Positions 45,322 through 57,215 of a stretch of DNA of 64,000 nucleotides are shown here, piece after piece. The DNA comes from Cryptomeria japonica (lineage: Eukaryota; Streptophyta; Pinopsida; Cupressales; Cupressaceae): contig NC_081414.1 of assembly GCF_030272615.1 (NCBI RefSeq), positions 826,614,896 through 826,678,895 on the forward strand, given 5' to 3'. The position numbers were made by a program, and so were the translations under genes. Positions within the stretch are counted from its first letter, which is position 1. Each line of letters starts with the position of its first letter. A model generated the notes under the pieces. The model worked only from the letters and a program-made list of their open reading frames with translations. It searched no databases and had not been told where the DNA came from.

Positions 45322-46064
45322 TATATGATCAGTAAGGCCTCTCACAAAGTTTTGAATCAATATCGGCTCATCATCCACTATCCCAACATACTTCCTGAGC
45401 TCAAAGAACCTATGCTTGAACTGCTCAACTGTCATATCCTGTTATCTCAAATCATGAAACTTGTCAGCCTTCCTCTATCTCCAATGCTCTGAAAGGAATC
45501 GAGCCCAAAACCACTCAAGAAATAACTCCCATGAAACTATCACAATGTCTAGATGCATCTTCTGCTCCTTTGTATGCCACCATGTCATTTCAAAATCACA
45601 GAGGTGCATAATCGCACACCTTCCCTTAGTGTTACTGCTACACAAGTGCACAACAAAACACCTACCAAAGTTCAGCAGCCAAGTCACTACCTCCATACCA
45701 TTGCCTAAGTCATCAAAAGTAGGAGGGTGAGTCCTCATAAGATCCCTCATATTACTTGTTGCAACCACATCCTGATCAGGTACTACATCAACTCTCCTCT
45801 GAGGTGAATGTGAATGTTTCCTCACTTGCTCCTGCTCTACCTCTCTATCTTGATGACTAGAATGACAAGATCCCTCTTGTTGATTCACCTCTTGCCTCTA
45901 CCCCAAATGATCAAGAAGTCCCTGAAGCACCATGACCAATTGCAAAATCACATCACCAATTTGCACTCCTTTCACCTGCTGACCATGTTGTTGTTGTTGC
46001 TCCTCATGGTGTGACTCTTCACAAACGTTGGGCCGAGGATTCATTTGAGTACCCATGTGACCAA
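45322..46064 (-). pseudogene. B gag, N-terminal part
   Basis: The minus strand, from an ATG near 46052-46064, reads M-G-T-Q-M-N-P-R-P-N, a glutamine-rich run, then the capsid region: R-T-H-P-P-T-F-D-D, LNFGRCF, then M-H-L-x-D-F-E-M-T-W-W with an expected W-W pair, W-A-R-F-L-S-E-H-W-R, and after a stop MTVEQFKHRFFELRKYV, ending G-L-T-D-H-I at the C insertion site. A Ty3/gypsy retrotransposon gag (capsid) fold is clear. Stops near 45894 and 45436 show it is dead. The rest continues at 31943. Confidence 0.82.
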
Positions 46065-46240
46065 CATGGCCACGACCTCTACCTCTAGCAGGTATCTCGT
46101 CTAATCAAGACGTAAAGGAACTATAACCTAAGAAATATAGGACAACAAATACAAGAAATGATAAGCAGGGACACCCCATGCTAAAGTGCCAACACACACA
46201 ATAGGCTCATGTGAAACCAGAGTACCCAATGTATGAACAT

Positions 46241-46254
46241 GAGCTCTGATACCA
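46241..46254 (-). other. B primer-binding site (tRNA-iMet)
   Basis: Minus-strand TGGTATCAGAGCTC, a full match to the initiator-Met primer site, two bases inside the 5' LTR. Confidence 0.93.
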
Positions 46255-46256
46255 GA

Positions 46257-49200
46257 TGTAATGCCTGCCAAAATACCTTAGATAAATACACTAACTAACA
46301 TGCAAAATAGAGAACAATTTTTTTTTTTTAACATCTATACATGCATCCAATACAATGCAATAACATTCATTAACTTGATACACAACTACTCATCGTGAAT
46401 ATAATCAACAATCATGTTACGCAAGCAAAAATGAAATACATTACATCAATAATCGTCTAACCTCCCTAAGGTATCTCAATGCCAAGTGTACTTAAACTAC
46501 ACACTTAACAAGTCCCAGTCATGATAGCATTTTAATTCCATAATCCAAGTGTAATCTAAATTACTATAATCAATTCCTTTCACATAACCATATATGATTC
46601 ATTACTTAATCCTAGGATGATTACATCCATCTATGAATACTCAACCATCCCATAAAGTTCATTTTAAGCACCAATTACCACATTATTAAACCATAGCAAT
46701 ATGAACTAATTACATCATCTCAAGCATAGCCCTAAGTACACACCCATAGATCCAATATATATTATTCTTATTATTAAACATCCTCAAGTTACACATGATA
46801 CATAATTTTCCCTAATAACATCTACTAGATACATGAATACAATGTCTTTTACAACAATGAGAATAGCTCTCATATATAATTACATATATATGTCTAATAA
46901 ATCATGATCAAGAAGTTGCTATGAATATCCATCCATGAGCTGAAGAGATAAGAGATCCACGTCCATGCAAAGCATCCAAGAAAAGAATCCACTGAAGAAC
47001 ATCCCAATGGAAGAAAGGCACCAACCACCCGACCATGTGGAACCAAAGGAATTACCCCTCGTGCTAGGAGATGACACAAGGTCCCATACACACGCTAGAT
47101 CTAAGTTGACACCTAACAACCGAAGAGGAAACAAGTCTAACACAAACCAAGGAAAACAAACCAACAACCAAGAGACCTCCAGAGGCGACTCAACAATAAG
47201 ACATAAGGAACTAGTACACCAACATGTAGGGAAAGAGTGTCATCACATTCTACCACATAGAATACATGTGCGGAAATGTCTCAACCTTTGAGGAAAATAA
47301 GGTAGTACAATTTACCCGGTTACCAGATCTACCACCTCACTTCGGTCTTCGATCCATCAGAGAGGTATAGCAAAACACATTTATTATATTTCTTAGATGA
47401 GTTACTCTACGCAACCCACCTAATATTAATTATTATGTTATCACTTATCAATTACAAAGGGAAACCTCCAATGAGCTATCCAAATGGTCTAGACCTCGGC
47501 TCTATCCTAGTAGTCTTTTCCTCGTGACCTTGACAGACTCACGGAAGCCCACTCCACCTAATCATGCATCTAGTCCTTAACAAAATAAAAAGTCAAGCAA
47601 GAAGGCCCACAAAATATAATCTGGCTTACCAAGATAAAGTCTCATCAATGTACAAGGAGCCAACAATATATATCACATAAGTCACATAGATCTCACAAAA
47701 TTATAGAGAAAAGAACCATCTACATAGCAAGGAGCTACCCATCTTGCAACAATACAAATAATGAAGTAACGCATCAAAATATTACTCCGGACATCCAAGA
47801 GTACTCAAAAGCACATCACAGCCTTTGGACTAACCTCAACACAGTTTGATAAAACCAAAAAATCCAATCTGAAACGCAGACAATCCAGAAAATAGACCAG
47901 AAGACAAAATCAACCAGTTTAGTGCATACACCTAACCGTGCAATGTGTTCACCTGATTGTTCAACACATTTAACAGTTCCTATAGTGCATATGCTAAGGA
48001 GTTCAATGCTTTTACACAAAGTTCTAGCACATATACTAGGTATTAGTGCTTATGCATCATTCTGCAGCGCTTTGGTGACACAGAATAGTGCATTAGACAC
48101 TTAAAACAACACATATAACAAATGAATTAGCACATATGTAGTTTTAGCTTAATTACTCAGAAACTCAGATGGAGGTAACAAACTTACAGAAATAAAATAA
48201 AATCAAGGAAATAATATAAGGTTCCAAAAATACAATGATGAGGAATTCAAGCACCACACAAAGCTGATCAATAAGGTTTCAAGGCTCAAAGGTAAATAAA
48301 CAAGGGGTAACCAACTTTTTGAGAAAGCATCTCCCAACATTGTTCGCACATGAAAACTCTCAGACAGATAATCAAAAACTCCCAACTTCCACTATACAAT
48401 AAAGAGACTCAAATACAAGGACCAAACCTCTAATCTTATGAAAAAATCAACATACATGAAGCCAACAATCAGGATCCAGAAACTCATAGTGTCGATCATT
48501 CACGGAAATAAGCAAAATCACAGTGAAATATATTTTCCCCAAATTATAGCTCAACTATATAATAATTTCATAAATCAAATTATGCAACTACACAAAACTA
48601 TATAAAAGAAATATTTTTCCCGAAACTGATGAGAACAGACACGGTGCAAGCAATATTTTCAAATTAAAAATGTAGGAGAAAGAATCCTCCAACCTAGTAA
48701 TGTCAAATGGAAAATTGAGGAAGAAGATTGAAATCCAAACAAGCCCAAGGAATCCAACTCCAACAAGCAATCAAAAATCCAACTCCATAAAATGCATCCG
48801 AGAAGCCAACTCCCATGAAATCACAGGAAAGCAAATAAATAGAAATAAAAACTCCAACTATGCATTAATGTCGGCCAATAAGAATAATAGACTAAATAAT
48901 ATTTTTTACCAACCCTCTCCAAAATCCGAGGTAAAAATAATAAGATATTGTTTAATTAACTTACCCAATAATTCAACGAATAGAATAAGAGGGTAAGTAG
49001 AAAGAATGAATTAATTAACCCACGAAGGTAAATAATAAAATAACACTCATGGGCACAATTAACTATAAAGCCCAATAAATATAATAAACCAAGGGATATA
49101 AATAAATTAAAGCAACAATAAAATATAATCAAAGCCTATATTAATATAATTAAATATCAAAGCCTTATTTATTACAAAGCAATAATAATAATAATACTAT

Positions 49201-50123
49201 TAATAATTCCAAGAGCCAATAAATATAAATAATAAACATCCAATGATTATAAAATCATTTACCAATATTACTTCAAATATTATACCAATCATTTATTTAT
49301 TTTATTATTACCAACTATATGTATAAATATTTTATTATTATTATAAACTATATAAGTCTATTAATTTAAATTTAACATTATTAAACTATATAAATCATTT
49401 AATTAATTAATAACTAAATCAACCAATAACATAACACTCCAAGCATACCATCAAAAGCACCCAAGAGATCACTCAACATTGAACAACAACTCACAGAAGA
49501 CTGACAAGGGCAATCAATCTTAAACCTAGAGTGTAGAATGGGATTTTATGTCATCTTCGATCAACTTGCCATTGGGATAAGACATGCTTAGACCTATGAA
49601 GCTAGGTGGAGCTGATGTCTGGTACCTGCAAATCTTGCATCCACAAAGCCACGATACAACATATACAATATATAATATAGGCAAGTGATAGAGAATAGCA
49701 ATAAAACGTATCCTACTCACAATGAGTGACGTGACATCGTCCCTATCATGAAGACAATAGAAGACACTCACAAACAATCAAGCAATATCATAATTGATCT
49801 CACATCATGAATAGAGGTTAGTACATAATAAAATATCCCCAAATCATCGCAAGAGAGTATAAACAACACATAGAATGGGTACATATAAGTCATCAAATGA
49901 GCATATATCATTATAATAACCCATATAACAATCCATAATGTCATCATTCACATGGAATAGTAATGTCAATTACAATATAATATGTCCAATATCCAAGATA
50001 AAGCATTTAAATCACATGTAAATCCATAATAGTCTAATCAAAGCATCACAAGATAGTGTAAGCTATGACAAAATAGTTTATTGAAGCAGAAAAGAAAGAG
50101 ATAAATCAGGGAAGTACACTACA
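46257..50123 (-). repeat. B 5' LTR (3867 bp)
   Basis: TGTAATGCC at 46257 to ACTACA at 50123. It has no insertions and is the reference for the three left pieces. Very AT-rich in 48,900-49,450. The open frames within it have homologues in the other LTR and are non-coding. Confidence 0.92.
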
Positions 50124-50357
50124 ATTTCATAGTTGGACATAAATTATCGAATCCTATATCTGTGACTACATTAAGTGGTCCTAGACTAAGTTTTGAGTCC
50201 TTTGGGAGTAGAGACATTTCATAATATTTTTGGGTGAATAGATTGTTGCCTTTAGATAGCCCACAAGTGTTTGTTAATAGACCATCAATTATGAGGTAGT
50301 TGCAACCTTGTAGTTAGACCACTATCTTGAGGTAGTTACACCAGATCTAAAGGAAAG
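50124..50357 (+). other. Leader of a decayed gypsy element
   Basis: No gene. The stretch precedes a gag-like start codon at 50358 and may be an LTR end or leader, but no primer site could be recognised. Confidence 0.3.
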
Positions 50358-52342
50358 ATGCCACCAAGAAGAATTCTAGGAGTACCCAATATTGCTAGAA
50401 GGATGGAAAAACTGTTTTAAAATATGAGAATAATGAAGATCAAATTGTATATTGTAGAAGATAGGAAAAAAATTCTAAACCCTAGACATGAAGATGAGAG
50501 CGATGATGATGAACTAGGAGTTCAAGCCTTTGATCTAAATGAAGAAACCCTAGACATGGAAGATTCAAACTAGATCAATATTTTGAAAGCCTTCTAAACT
50601 CGGTATGAGACCAATTTCATGTCTTCTCTTTCTATCTCATTCTTATGATGGATCATTGTTTTTGATCCAAAACATCACTAATAAAAAACTCACACAATCA
50701 AATCTAGAAAATACTCCAATTAAGATACCTGGAATTGAAATTTTGAATTATATTGATAATCTAAATCGTAAGGAATCAATTGACTAAATAAATAATATGG
50801 AATAATATTTTTAGTATGAGGAAATTGAAGATCCAAAAAAGGTTCAAATTAGCTAAACTAAGTTGATAGGTCATGTTGCAATTAGTTGGGGAGAAGTCCA
50901 ATTAGATATAAATAGAAGAGGAAAATAAAGAATCACAAAGTGGGATAGGATGGTGAAAAATTTGAAGAATCAATTCATACTTGTTGAAATGATATGAAGA
51001 TGCTAAAATGATTGTGAAACCTATAGAAAAAGGAGATAACAATGAAGGAATGCACTAAGGAGTTTCATAAGAGAATCAAATGTCAGAACTAGACATAGTG
51101 AAGCTAGCAAGGAGAAAGTGGTGTGATACATAAAATGCCTTAGAATCAAGAAGAATTGAGTTTGGTAAGGATGATGACAATTGAAGAAGCCTATCAATTT
51201 GCATTGAAAGTTGAGGAAAATTTTAATAAAAGATTTGAAGAGAGGCATAAAGGTAGAGGGAAAAAATTCTACAAAGATACCACAACGTGGTGAAAGGAAA
51301 CCATATGCAAAGAAAAACAAGGAGGGAATTTTATATCACAGAGATGAGAGAAGCACAATTTTTTTAGGGATGATAACCTACTACAAAACTAGTTAGATAA
51401 TATACCATTTTCACACCAACAAAGAGAATACTTGAGAGTACTAGAATTATTTACCTTGAGAATAAAAAAGAAACAAATAAACTTTATATTTGAAGATCCT
51501 TTGCCAATGGTTAATGGACATAAATAATTGGCCTTTCTTTTCATACAAAAATCAATTAGGAGCATAGTAGGAAAATAATAAGACAAGGGGGTGGAAATCT
51601 ATATACCTATTGCAAAATAGATGCAAAAATGTTGTATTATAATATTAGACAACCAATTTGCTTGTCATGCCAATGGTGCAATATGTGTATGAATTTTGGG
51701 TATATGAAAATGTCAACATTCAAGCATAGATAAATAGAGAGGTTAAAAGAACATCCAATCACAAGTAGTTTTAAAATGATGTATGAGATTAATTTAGATG
51801 AGGTTAGCATATTTTTAGTGGAGGCATTTAATTTGATCTAGATGTTAAGTTAATTAAAAATAATAGAGAGTAAGGAGTTGCATTTTTGGCAAAAAGAAAT
51901 TAATGGAGGAAAAGTTAAATAAAAAAAAAAAGCACATGGATGAAATAAAATGTCAAGTGGATGAAGAAACAGATAGTAGCATGGAAGAGTGTCCAAATAC
52001 CAAAGTGGAATAAAAAAAAAACGTGAGGGGGAAAGATGATGCAATCATGTGGACAATTTAGTTTAGGTCAAAAAGATAATTCTAGTTCGATAATTTAATC
52101 CTACATGACCATGAGAAAAATATTATATGATAGTGAAAATAATATGGAATTTAAGAATGTTTTTTATTAAAGGATCAGATAGGTTTTGAAGAGAGCTGAA
52201 ACCCTATTTAAAAAATGCTATTGTCAACAAACCATCAGTAAGTTGACAACCAACCCACAAAACAACAAATAGAGAACAAACAACCAATAGAGAAAAAACA
52301 ATAATAGACTAGAGAACAAGACACCAAAGCACATAGCTAATT
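50358..52342 (+). pseudogene. Decayed Ty3/gypsy gag region, copy 1
   Basis: A start MPPRRILGVPNIARRME opens a gag-like product that is broken many times. Recognisable pieces are D-E-S-D-D-D-E-L-G-V-Q-A-F-D-L-N-E-E, W-D-R-M-V-K-N-L-K-N-Q-F (gag capsid: W-x-x-M-x-x-x-L-x-x-x-F), then VRMVTIEEAYQFALKVEENL-type sequence (51150-51230) and a degenerate stretch with Y-E-I-N-L-D-E-V near 51780. No RT motif is present. Position 50491 onward is duplicated at 52343. Confidence 0.6.
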
Positions 52343-54074
52343 AAGATGAGAGTGATGATGATGAATTATGAGTCCAAGCTCTAGATCTAAATGAAGAACC
52401 CTAGATAAAGAAGATTTAAATTAGATCAAGATTTTGAAAGTCATTTCTAAAATCGGTAAGAGACCTAGAATTGAAATTTATAATTATATTGATAATCTAA
52501 ATCCTAAGGAATAAATTGATTGAATATATGATATGGAAGAATATTTTGAGTATGAGTAAACTGAAGACCTAAAAAGGTTCAAATTAACTAAACTAGGTTG
52601 AAAGGTCATCTTGCAATTTGGTGGAGATAAGTCCAATTAGATATAATTAAAAGAGGAAATTAAAGAATTACAAAGTAGGATAGGATGATGAAAAAATTGA
52701 AGAATCAATTCATACTTGTTGAATATGATATGGAGATGCTAAAATGATTGAAAAAAACATAGAAAAAGGAGAGGACAATGAAGGAGTACATTAAGAAGTT
52801 TCATAAGAGAATCAAATGCTAGAACTAGACATATTGAAGCTAGGAAGGAGAAAGTAGTGTGATACATAAAAGGACTTAGAATGAACATCCAAGAAGAATT
52901 GAGTTTGGTAAGAATGGTGACAATTGAAGAAACCTATCAATTTGCATTGAAAGTTGAGGAAAATTTGAATAGAGGCAAAAGGTAGAGGGAAAAAGTTCTA
53001 CAAAGAGACCATAACGTGGTGAAAGGAAACCATATGCGAAGAAAAACAAGGAGGGAATTTTATATCATAGACATGAGAGAAACAATTTTTTTTTGAGGGA
53101 TGATAAGTATGAAACTAGCTAGGTAATAAACCAATTTCACACCAATAGAGAGAACACTTGGGAGTACTAAAATTATTTACCATGAGAATAAAAAAGAAAC
53201 AAATAAACTCTATATTTGGAGATCCTTTGCAAGTGGTTAATGATTATAAATATTTGGCCTTGCTTTTCATAACAAAATCAACTAGGAGCATAGGAGGAAA
53301 ATAATAAGACAAGGGGGTGGGAATCTTTATACCTATTGCAAAATAGATGCAAAAATGATGTATTATAAGATTGGACAACCAAGTTGCTTGTCATGCAAAT
53401 AGTGTAATATGTGTATGAATTTGGGGTATAGGAAAACATCGACATTCAAACATAGATAAATAGAGAGGTTAGAAGAACATCCAAATGCAAGTAGTTTCAA
53501 AATGAATACTTTAATTTTGTATGAGATTAATTTTTTTGAGGTTAGCACCTTTTCACTAGAGGCATTGAAATCTATCTAGATGTTAAGTCAACTAAAAATA
53601 ATAGCAAGGAGTTGCATTGTTGGCCCAAAGATATTAGTGGAGGAAATGTTAAATAAAAAACAACAGCACATGGATGAAACAAAATGTCAAGTGGATGAAG
53701 AAATGGATATTAGCATGGAAAAGTGTCTAAATACCAAAGTGGAAATAAAAAAATGTGAGGGGGAAAGACAATGCAATCATGTGGATAGTTTAGTTTAGGT
53801 AAGAAAGAGAATTCTAGCGTAGATAATTTAATCCTACATGTGGCCATGAGAAAAATATTATATAATAGTAAAAATAAAATAGAAAGTGAGAATGTTTTTG
53901 ATTAAAAGGTCAAACAAGTTTTGAAGAGACCTAAAACCCTATTTATAAAATGCTGCCATCAACAAACCATCAATAAACTGACAACCAACCCACAAAATAA
54001 TAGGCAGAGAACAAATAACAAGTAGAGAGAAACAAGAACAGGCGATAATAAGATACCAAAGCACATAGCTAATT
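52343..54074 (+). pseudogene. Decayed gypsy gag region, tandem copy 2
   Basis: Second copy of 50491-52342, collinear from AAGATGAGAG to CACATAGCTAATT. It lacks the gag start, so it arose by tandem duplication of the internal part and not by a new insertion. The piece at 53580-53795 keeps an open frame with HMDETKCQVDEEMD and ends in Cys/His-containing C-E-G-E-R-Q-C-N-H. Both copies are equally decayed, so the duplication is old. Confidence 0.6.
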
Positions 54075-54082
54075 AAGACTCT

Positions 54083-55057
54083 TCAAAGGCTTAGCTGCCT
54101 CAACCTCAAGCTGAGAGACATCTTGAGCTCAATCTTCTTGATATCCTGAATAGACTGATCAACAGCTTTCTTTAGGTGAGCTCTGGTGCAAGTGAAGGGT
54201 CCTTTATCATCATTAGTGATTTCCTGTTTGCCCTTATCATCTAGATCAATGACTTGAGACTTCACCTAATGCATTCTTTAAAATTTCTCCACCATAATTT
54301 TCATGTTGTTAGCTTGATCACTTTATGGCTGAAGGTAATCAATGTAATAAGGTTATCATTGATATTCTTCATTTTGGTTTGCAAGGCTACAATTCGGCCT
54401 TCATAATCAGACTTCAAATTTGCCACATCCTTCACCACATTTCTACCTTCCTTATCCACCCAAGAATCACCATGAGCGTTTCCCTTGTCAATCTTTGACT
54501 GAAGTGACCTGATTTTAATGTTCATATGTTTCATTTCATGAAAGATCCATTTGTGCATCCTAATGATATCAACAGATCTGAGGGGCTTTCACTCTCCAAA
54601 TTAAGGTTGGGGGGGAATCAATCTTAAAATCGTTTCGAAAGGGGGAGCTCCCCTCCTTGTCAGTAGGCGGAAAAGAATCCTTCGAACCCCCATGATGAAG
54701 AGAATCACTAGCATCCTTCTCCTTAGAAGCAAATAAAACAGGGGATGTCTTCCTCCATTTAACCCCCTTATATCTACTGCCCTAAACAGTTTTCCCACGT
54801 TTCTCCACAAACATATGATCCAAATCCTCCGTAGTATTCCACCCCTCCTCCTTAGAAACAACAAATTCGGAACCTTTGTCATCAGAAGGGGTACGCAAAG
54901 ATTTAATGTGATCCATGACGAGCAAAATGAGGCCTTCGTGCAAAATGGGATTCTTAAGTTTTCTCTTATGGTCTCTAATACCTTCAATAAGGAAAGATAA
55001 GAGATGAAAAAGAAAGTAGATTTTGCCATTATGCCTGAAATGGTTCAGAAGGACCAA
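54083..55057 (-). pseudogene. Unrecognised degenerate coding stretch
   Basis: Minus-strand frames line up head to tail: 55057-54782 (LNHFRHNGKIYFLFHLLSFL, then KGSEFVVSKEEGWNT), continuing through K-W-R-K-T-S-P-V-L-F-A-S-K in another frame, a helical Lys/Asp-rich part (54558-54301: IRSLQSKIDKGNAHGDSW, DYEGRIVALQTKMKNI) and a final segment (54265-54083). The composition (amphipathic, coiled-coil-like) and continuity suggest one decayed protein of about 300 residues. It may be a transposon-encoded protein, but I do not recognise the family. Confidence 0.4.
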
Positions 55058-55621
55058 TAGTAACTTATCTAAGAACTAACTGACATCATCTTTAGGTGCA
55101 AGAACGAAAGGTAGACAATGCTCAAGGAAGAGTGGGTGGATAGAATTTGTCAGTTTTGTAGTTTGAGATTAGTAAAAATGTAATGACACTATATTATAGA
55201 ATATATAGCTTATAGAGACACTGGGATAAAAAATTGTCTTTTTTGACCATCTTATTTGAAAAAAAATAAATTAAAAAACGGAAGACAATTTAACCAAAGA
55301 TTCATAATAGAAAATCCAATATCAAAAGCACGTGGATATTAATTAGGCATGATAGATATAGGCCAGTTACTATGGACGGATGCCAGTCACAGTCTTGAAA
55401 GTCGTCATAAAATCTATCATAAGATTGTAGTCGCACCTCTCAATCGATCATAAAATCCACCATAAGATTGCATCTACGATTTGATTTAACGTTTCAATAA
55501 AATAATCTAACAGAGATCTTGGTGAAACAGCCGTATACGACCACTCTATTTTGCGTGTATGATTTGTGATGACTTAAATATGACAAGGTACGCTCAACTC
55601 TTCTGCACATCCCCACGAGAT
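55058..55621 (+). other. Upstream of the UGT fragment
   Basis: No gene. It contains a near-perfect short direct repeat (CATAAAATCTATCATAAGAT at 55407 and CATAAAATCCACCATAAGAT at 55451). If the UGT fragment is in its original place this is its promoter side, but no TATA box stands out. Confidence 0.4.
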
Positions 55622-55841
55622 ATGGCCAAGTCTCTGCACGCAGTCATGATGCCATTCCCTGTAAAAGGGAGTATCAACCCTTTCAACCAATTGGCCCACC
55701 TGCTCTCCGCAAGGGGATTTCTCATTACCTTCGTCAACACAGAGTGGAGCCACAGGCGCATGTTAGATGACGGTGGACATGCTGATGAGCCAGCAGCCTT
55801 TTCTGTGGGTCTTTCGAATGGATATTGCACAAGGGAAGCAA
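55622..55841 (+). pseudogene. UDP-glycosyltransferase N-terminal fragment
   Basis: ATG 55622 opens M-A-K-S-L-H-A-V, then the hallmark N-terminal block of plant family-1 glycosyltransferases: PFPVKGSINPFNQLAHLLSA, R-G-F-L-I-T-F-V-N-T-E and H-R-R-M-L. In the family the motif is P-x-x-x-Q-G-H-x-N-P, whose His is the catalytic base. Here it is G-S-I-N-P, so the base is missing. After about 50 residues the similarity fades, and at 55842 the LTR of G begins. Only the first ~73 of about 480 codons remain. These enzymes glycosylate small molecules in the cytosol, but this copy is certainly non-functional. Confidence 0.85.
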
Positions 55842-56545
55842 TGTTAGGATCTATGATTGTTGCACGTGTATGATTAACTAACACAATGATTAAATTGAAG
55901 ATCTTGAAAACATGATTGAAATGCTTAAATAAACACAACAATAATTAAGCAATGAGTTTAAAAAGAGAGAAAGAAGAGAGAAGACAAGAACACAAGTTGA
56001 TAACAGAGTTCACCAATATGGCTTCGTCTCTGGGCCTCTCTCTAACAGAGTGACCGATCCTTGATTATGCTCCAACAATGGTTACAAGGTCTTCAACCTG
56101 GACAAGCTTCAAATCTCCTGAGGACAATGAGTACAAAGTCTTTCTCTTTCAAATGCAATAGCAAGACATTAATCTTCCAATGCATAGAGATGAACACTCA
56201 AGCTCCATAAAAACTTCTCTCACAAATCACCACTAACTCAAACTCAAAACTCACCCTCCTTTTATACACAATTATTGCCTAATATGGTTCATAACCATAT
56301 GATTTTACAAAACAACCTTATTTCCCATTTACAACAATAAATCTTCAAAAATCCCCCTTAAATAACATAAAAATCTTTTTAATCTTTCAAGAATAATCCT
56401 AACCCATATAATCTTTTCAAGTTTATAATTTTCCTTTTATGTTTTATTTTGGGGGGCTCGGGTCAAGCCCGAGCCCTCCAATCTCGGCCTTATCCTGATG
56501 GGCTTCTTTAAATAACCTTTTTGCCAGTTATATGTTGAATATGTC

Positions 56546-56613
56546 GCATGCCTTAATGGTTTAGAACCATCTTCAGGAGCTAGGAGGTTGGGGGTTCGAT
56601 CCCCTCTTAGCGG
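56546..56613 (+). ncRNA. tRNA-like module 1 (SINE-head-like)
   Basis: Contains a perfect RNA polymerase III B box GGTTCGATCCC at 56593-56603 with flanking GGGG/CCCC that would form a T-stem, preceded by TTAATGGTTTAGAACCA. No complete cloverleaf is apparent, so it is a tRNA-derived relic and not a tRNA gene. Confidence 0.4.
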
Positions 56614-56662
56614 TTTGTTATTTGTTAAAACAAACCCGCCTCGTAAATGAGTTAGCGAAGAT

Positions 56663-56724
56663 CTCGTGGTAGAGTGGTGGAGCATAAAGCTTGCAAATGA
56701 GTGGTCATGGGGTTTAAGCCCCAC
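56663..56724 (+). ncRNA. tRNA-like module 2 (SINE-head-like)
   Basis: A-box-like TGGTAGAGTGG at 56667-56677 and B-box-like GGTTTAAGCC at 56711-56720 (one base off GGTTCRAxxCC), spaced as in tRNA genes, with a GGGG/CCCC T-stem. This is the usual layout of a plant SINE head. No poly-A or poly-T tail was found. Confidence 0.45.
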
Positions 56725-56790
56725 AACAAACACATATTTTTTGTTGTTTGATATCAGACTATTGATAAAGCATATCCTCCTGGATCAATC

Positions 56791-57215
56791 CTCCCCACTG
56801 GAGAGGTTTTGGATCTCCAAAAGCTTGATTACTCGGAAAGTAAGTGAGGATACCACTCCCTCACTCTTTCAACCTCCATCCATTATGCTTTTCCAGGATG
56901 CATCCCTTTACATCCTAGCTTAAGGTACTCAATAGCACCTCTTTTTGAAGATCTGACATTTCTATCAATAATGACATCCTCTAGCAGCTCTGACACATAC
57001 TCAGGTGAAAGGTCACCAATTGATGGGACCTGAATATCAGCCTCTTCATCCAGAATCATTGGAGGCTTGTACAACTTCAGATTTTCTACATTTACAACCG
57101 AGTAAATTTGCATATATGGAGGAAGATTCAGGCGAAAGGCATTGGTACCAATCTTTTCCAAGATCTCAAAGGGACCATATTTGATAGGCTTAATCTTTTT
57201 ACCATCACCTTGCAT
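56791..57215 (-). pseudogene. G integrase C-terminus and chromodomain
   Basis: Reads KYGPFEILEKIGTNAFRLNL (the integrase GPY/F module), V-N-V-E-N-L-K-L-Y, then an acidic linker and the chromodomain start LLEDVIIDRNVRSSKRGAIE, Y-L-K-L-G-C-K-G, H-P-G-K-A-K-W. The second chromodomain aromatic is replaced (Y-L-K-L-G where W-K-G is usual). Stop near 56881; a few further codons follow. Confidence 0.75.

Larger units (their letters stand above)
13900..50123 (-). mobile_element. B: giant-LTR, gag-only Ty3/gypsy element (nested host)
   Basis: The right LTR (46257-50123) and the three pieces of the left LTR (13900-14140, 26044-26305, 27854-31140) are homologous along their length, both starting TGTAATGCC and ending CTACA. 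An initiator-Met primer site follows the 5' (right) LTR, and a purine tract (complement of 31141-31156) precedes the 3' LTR. Flanking 5-mers are ATTTT (13895-13899) and ATTTC (50124-50128), a target duplication with one mismatch. Removing nested insertions leaves about 1.7 kb between LTRs, coding only for gag. It is therefore a non-autonomous element like those called TR-GAG. The long LTRs and primer site suggest a Tekay/Del-like chromovirus origin (inference). Confidence 0.85.
55842..56790 (-). repeat. G 3' LTR (right end approximate)
   Basis: The left end is clear (TGTTAGGATC on + strand). The right end is either about 56754 or 56790, next to a purine-rich stretch CCAGTGGGGAGGAT on the minus strand. 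A minus-strand TATAAAA lies near 56270. Two tRNA-like modules sit inside it. Confidence 0.55.

Noticed and set aside
56546-56724. Functional tRNA genes
   Set aside because: Only A/B-box-like pieces; no complete acceptor stem or credible anticodon arm.
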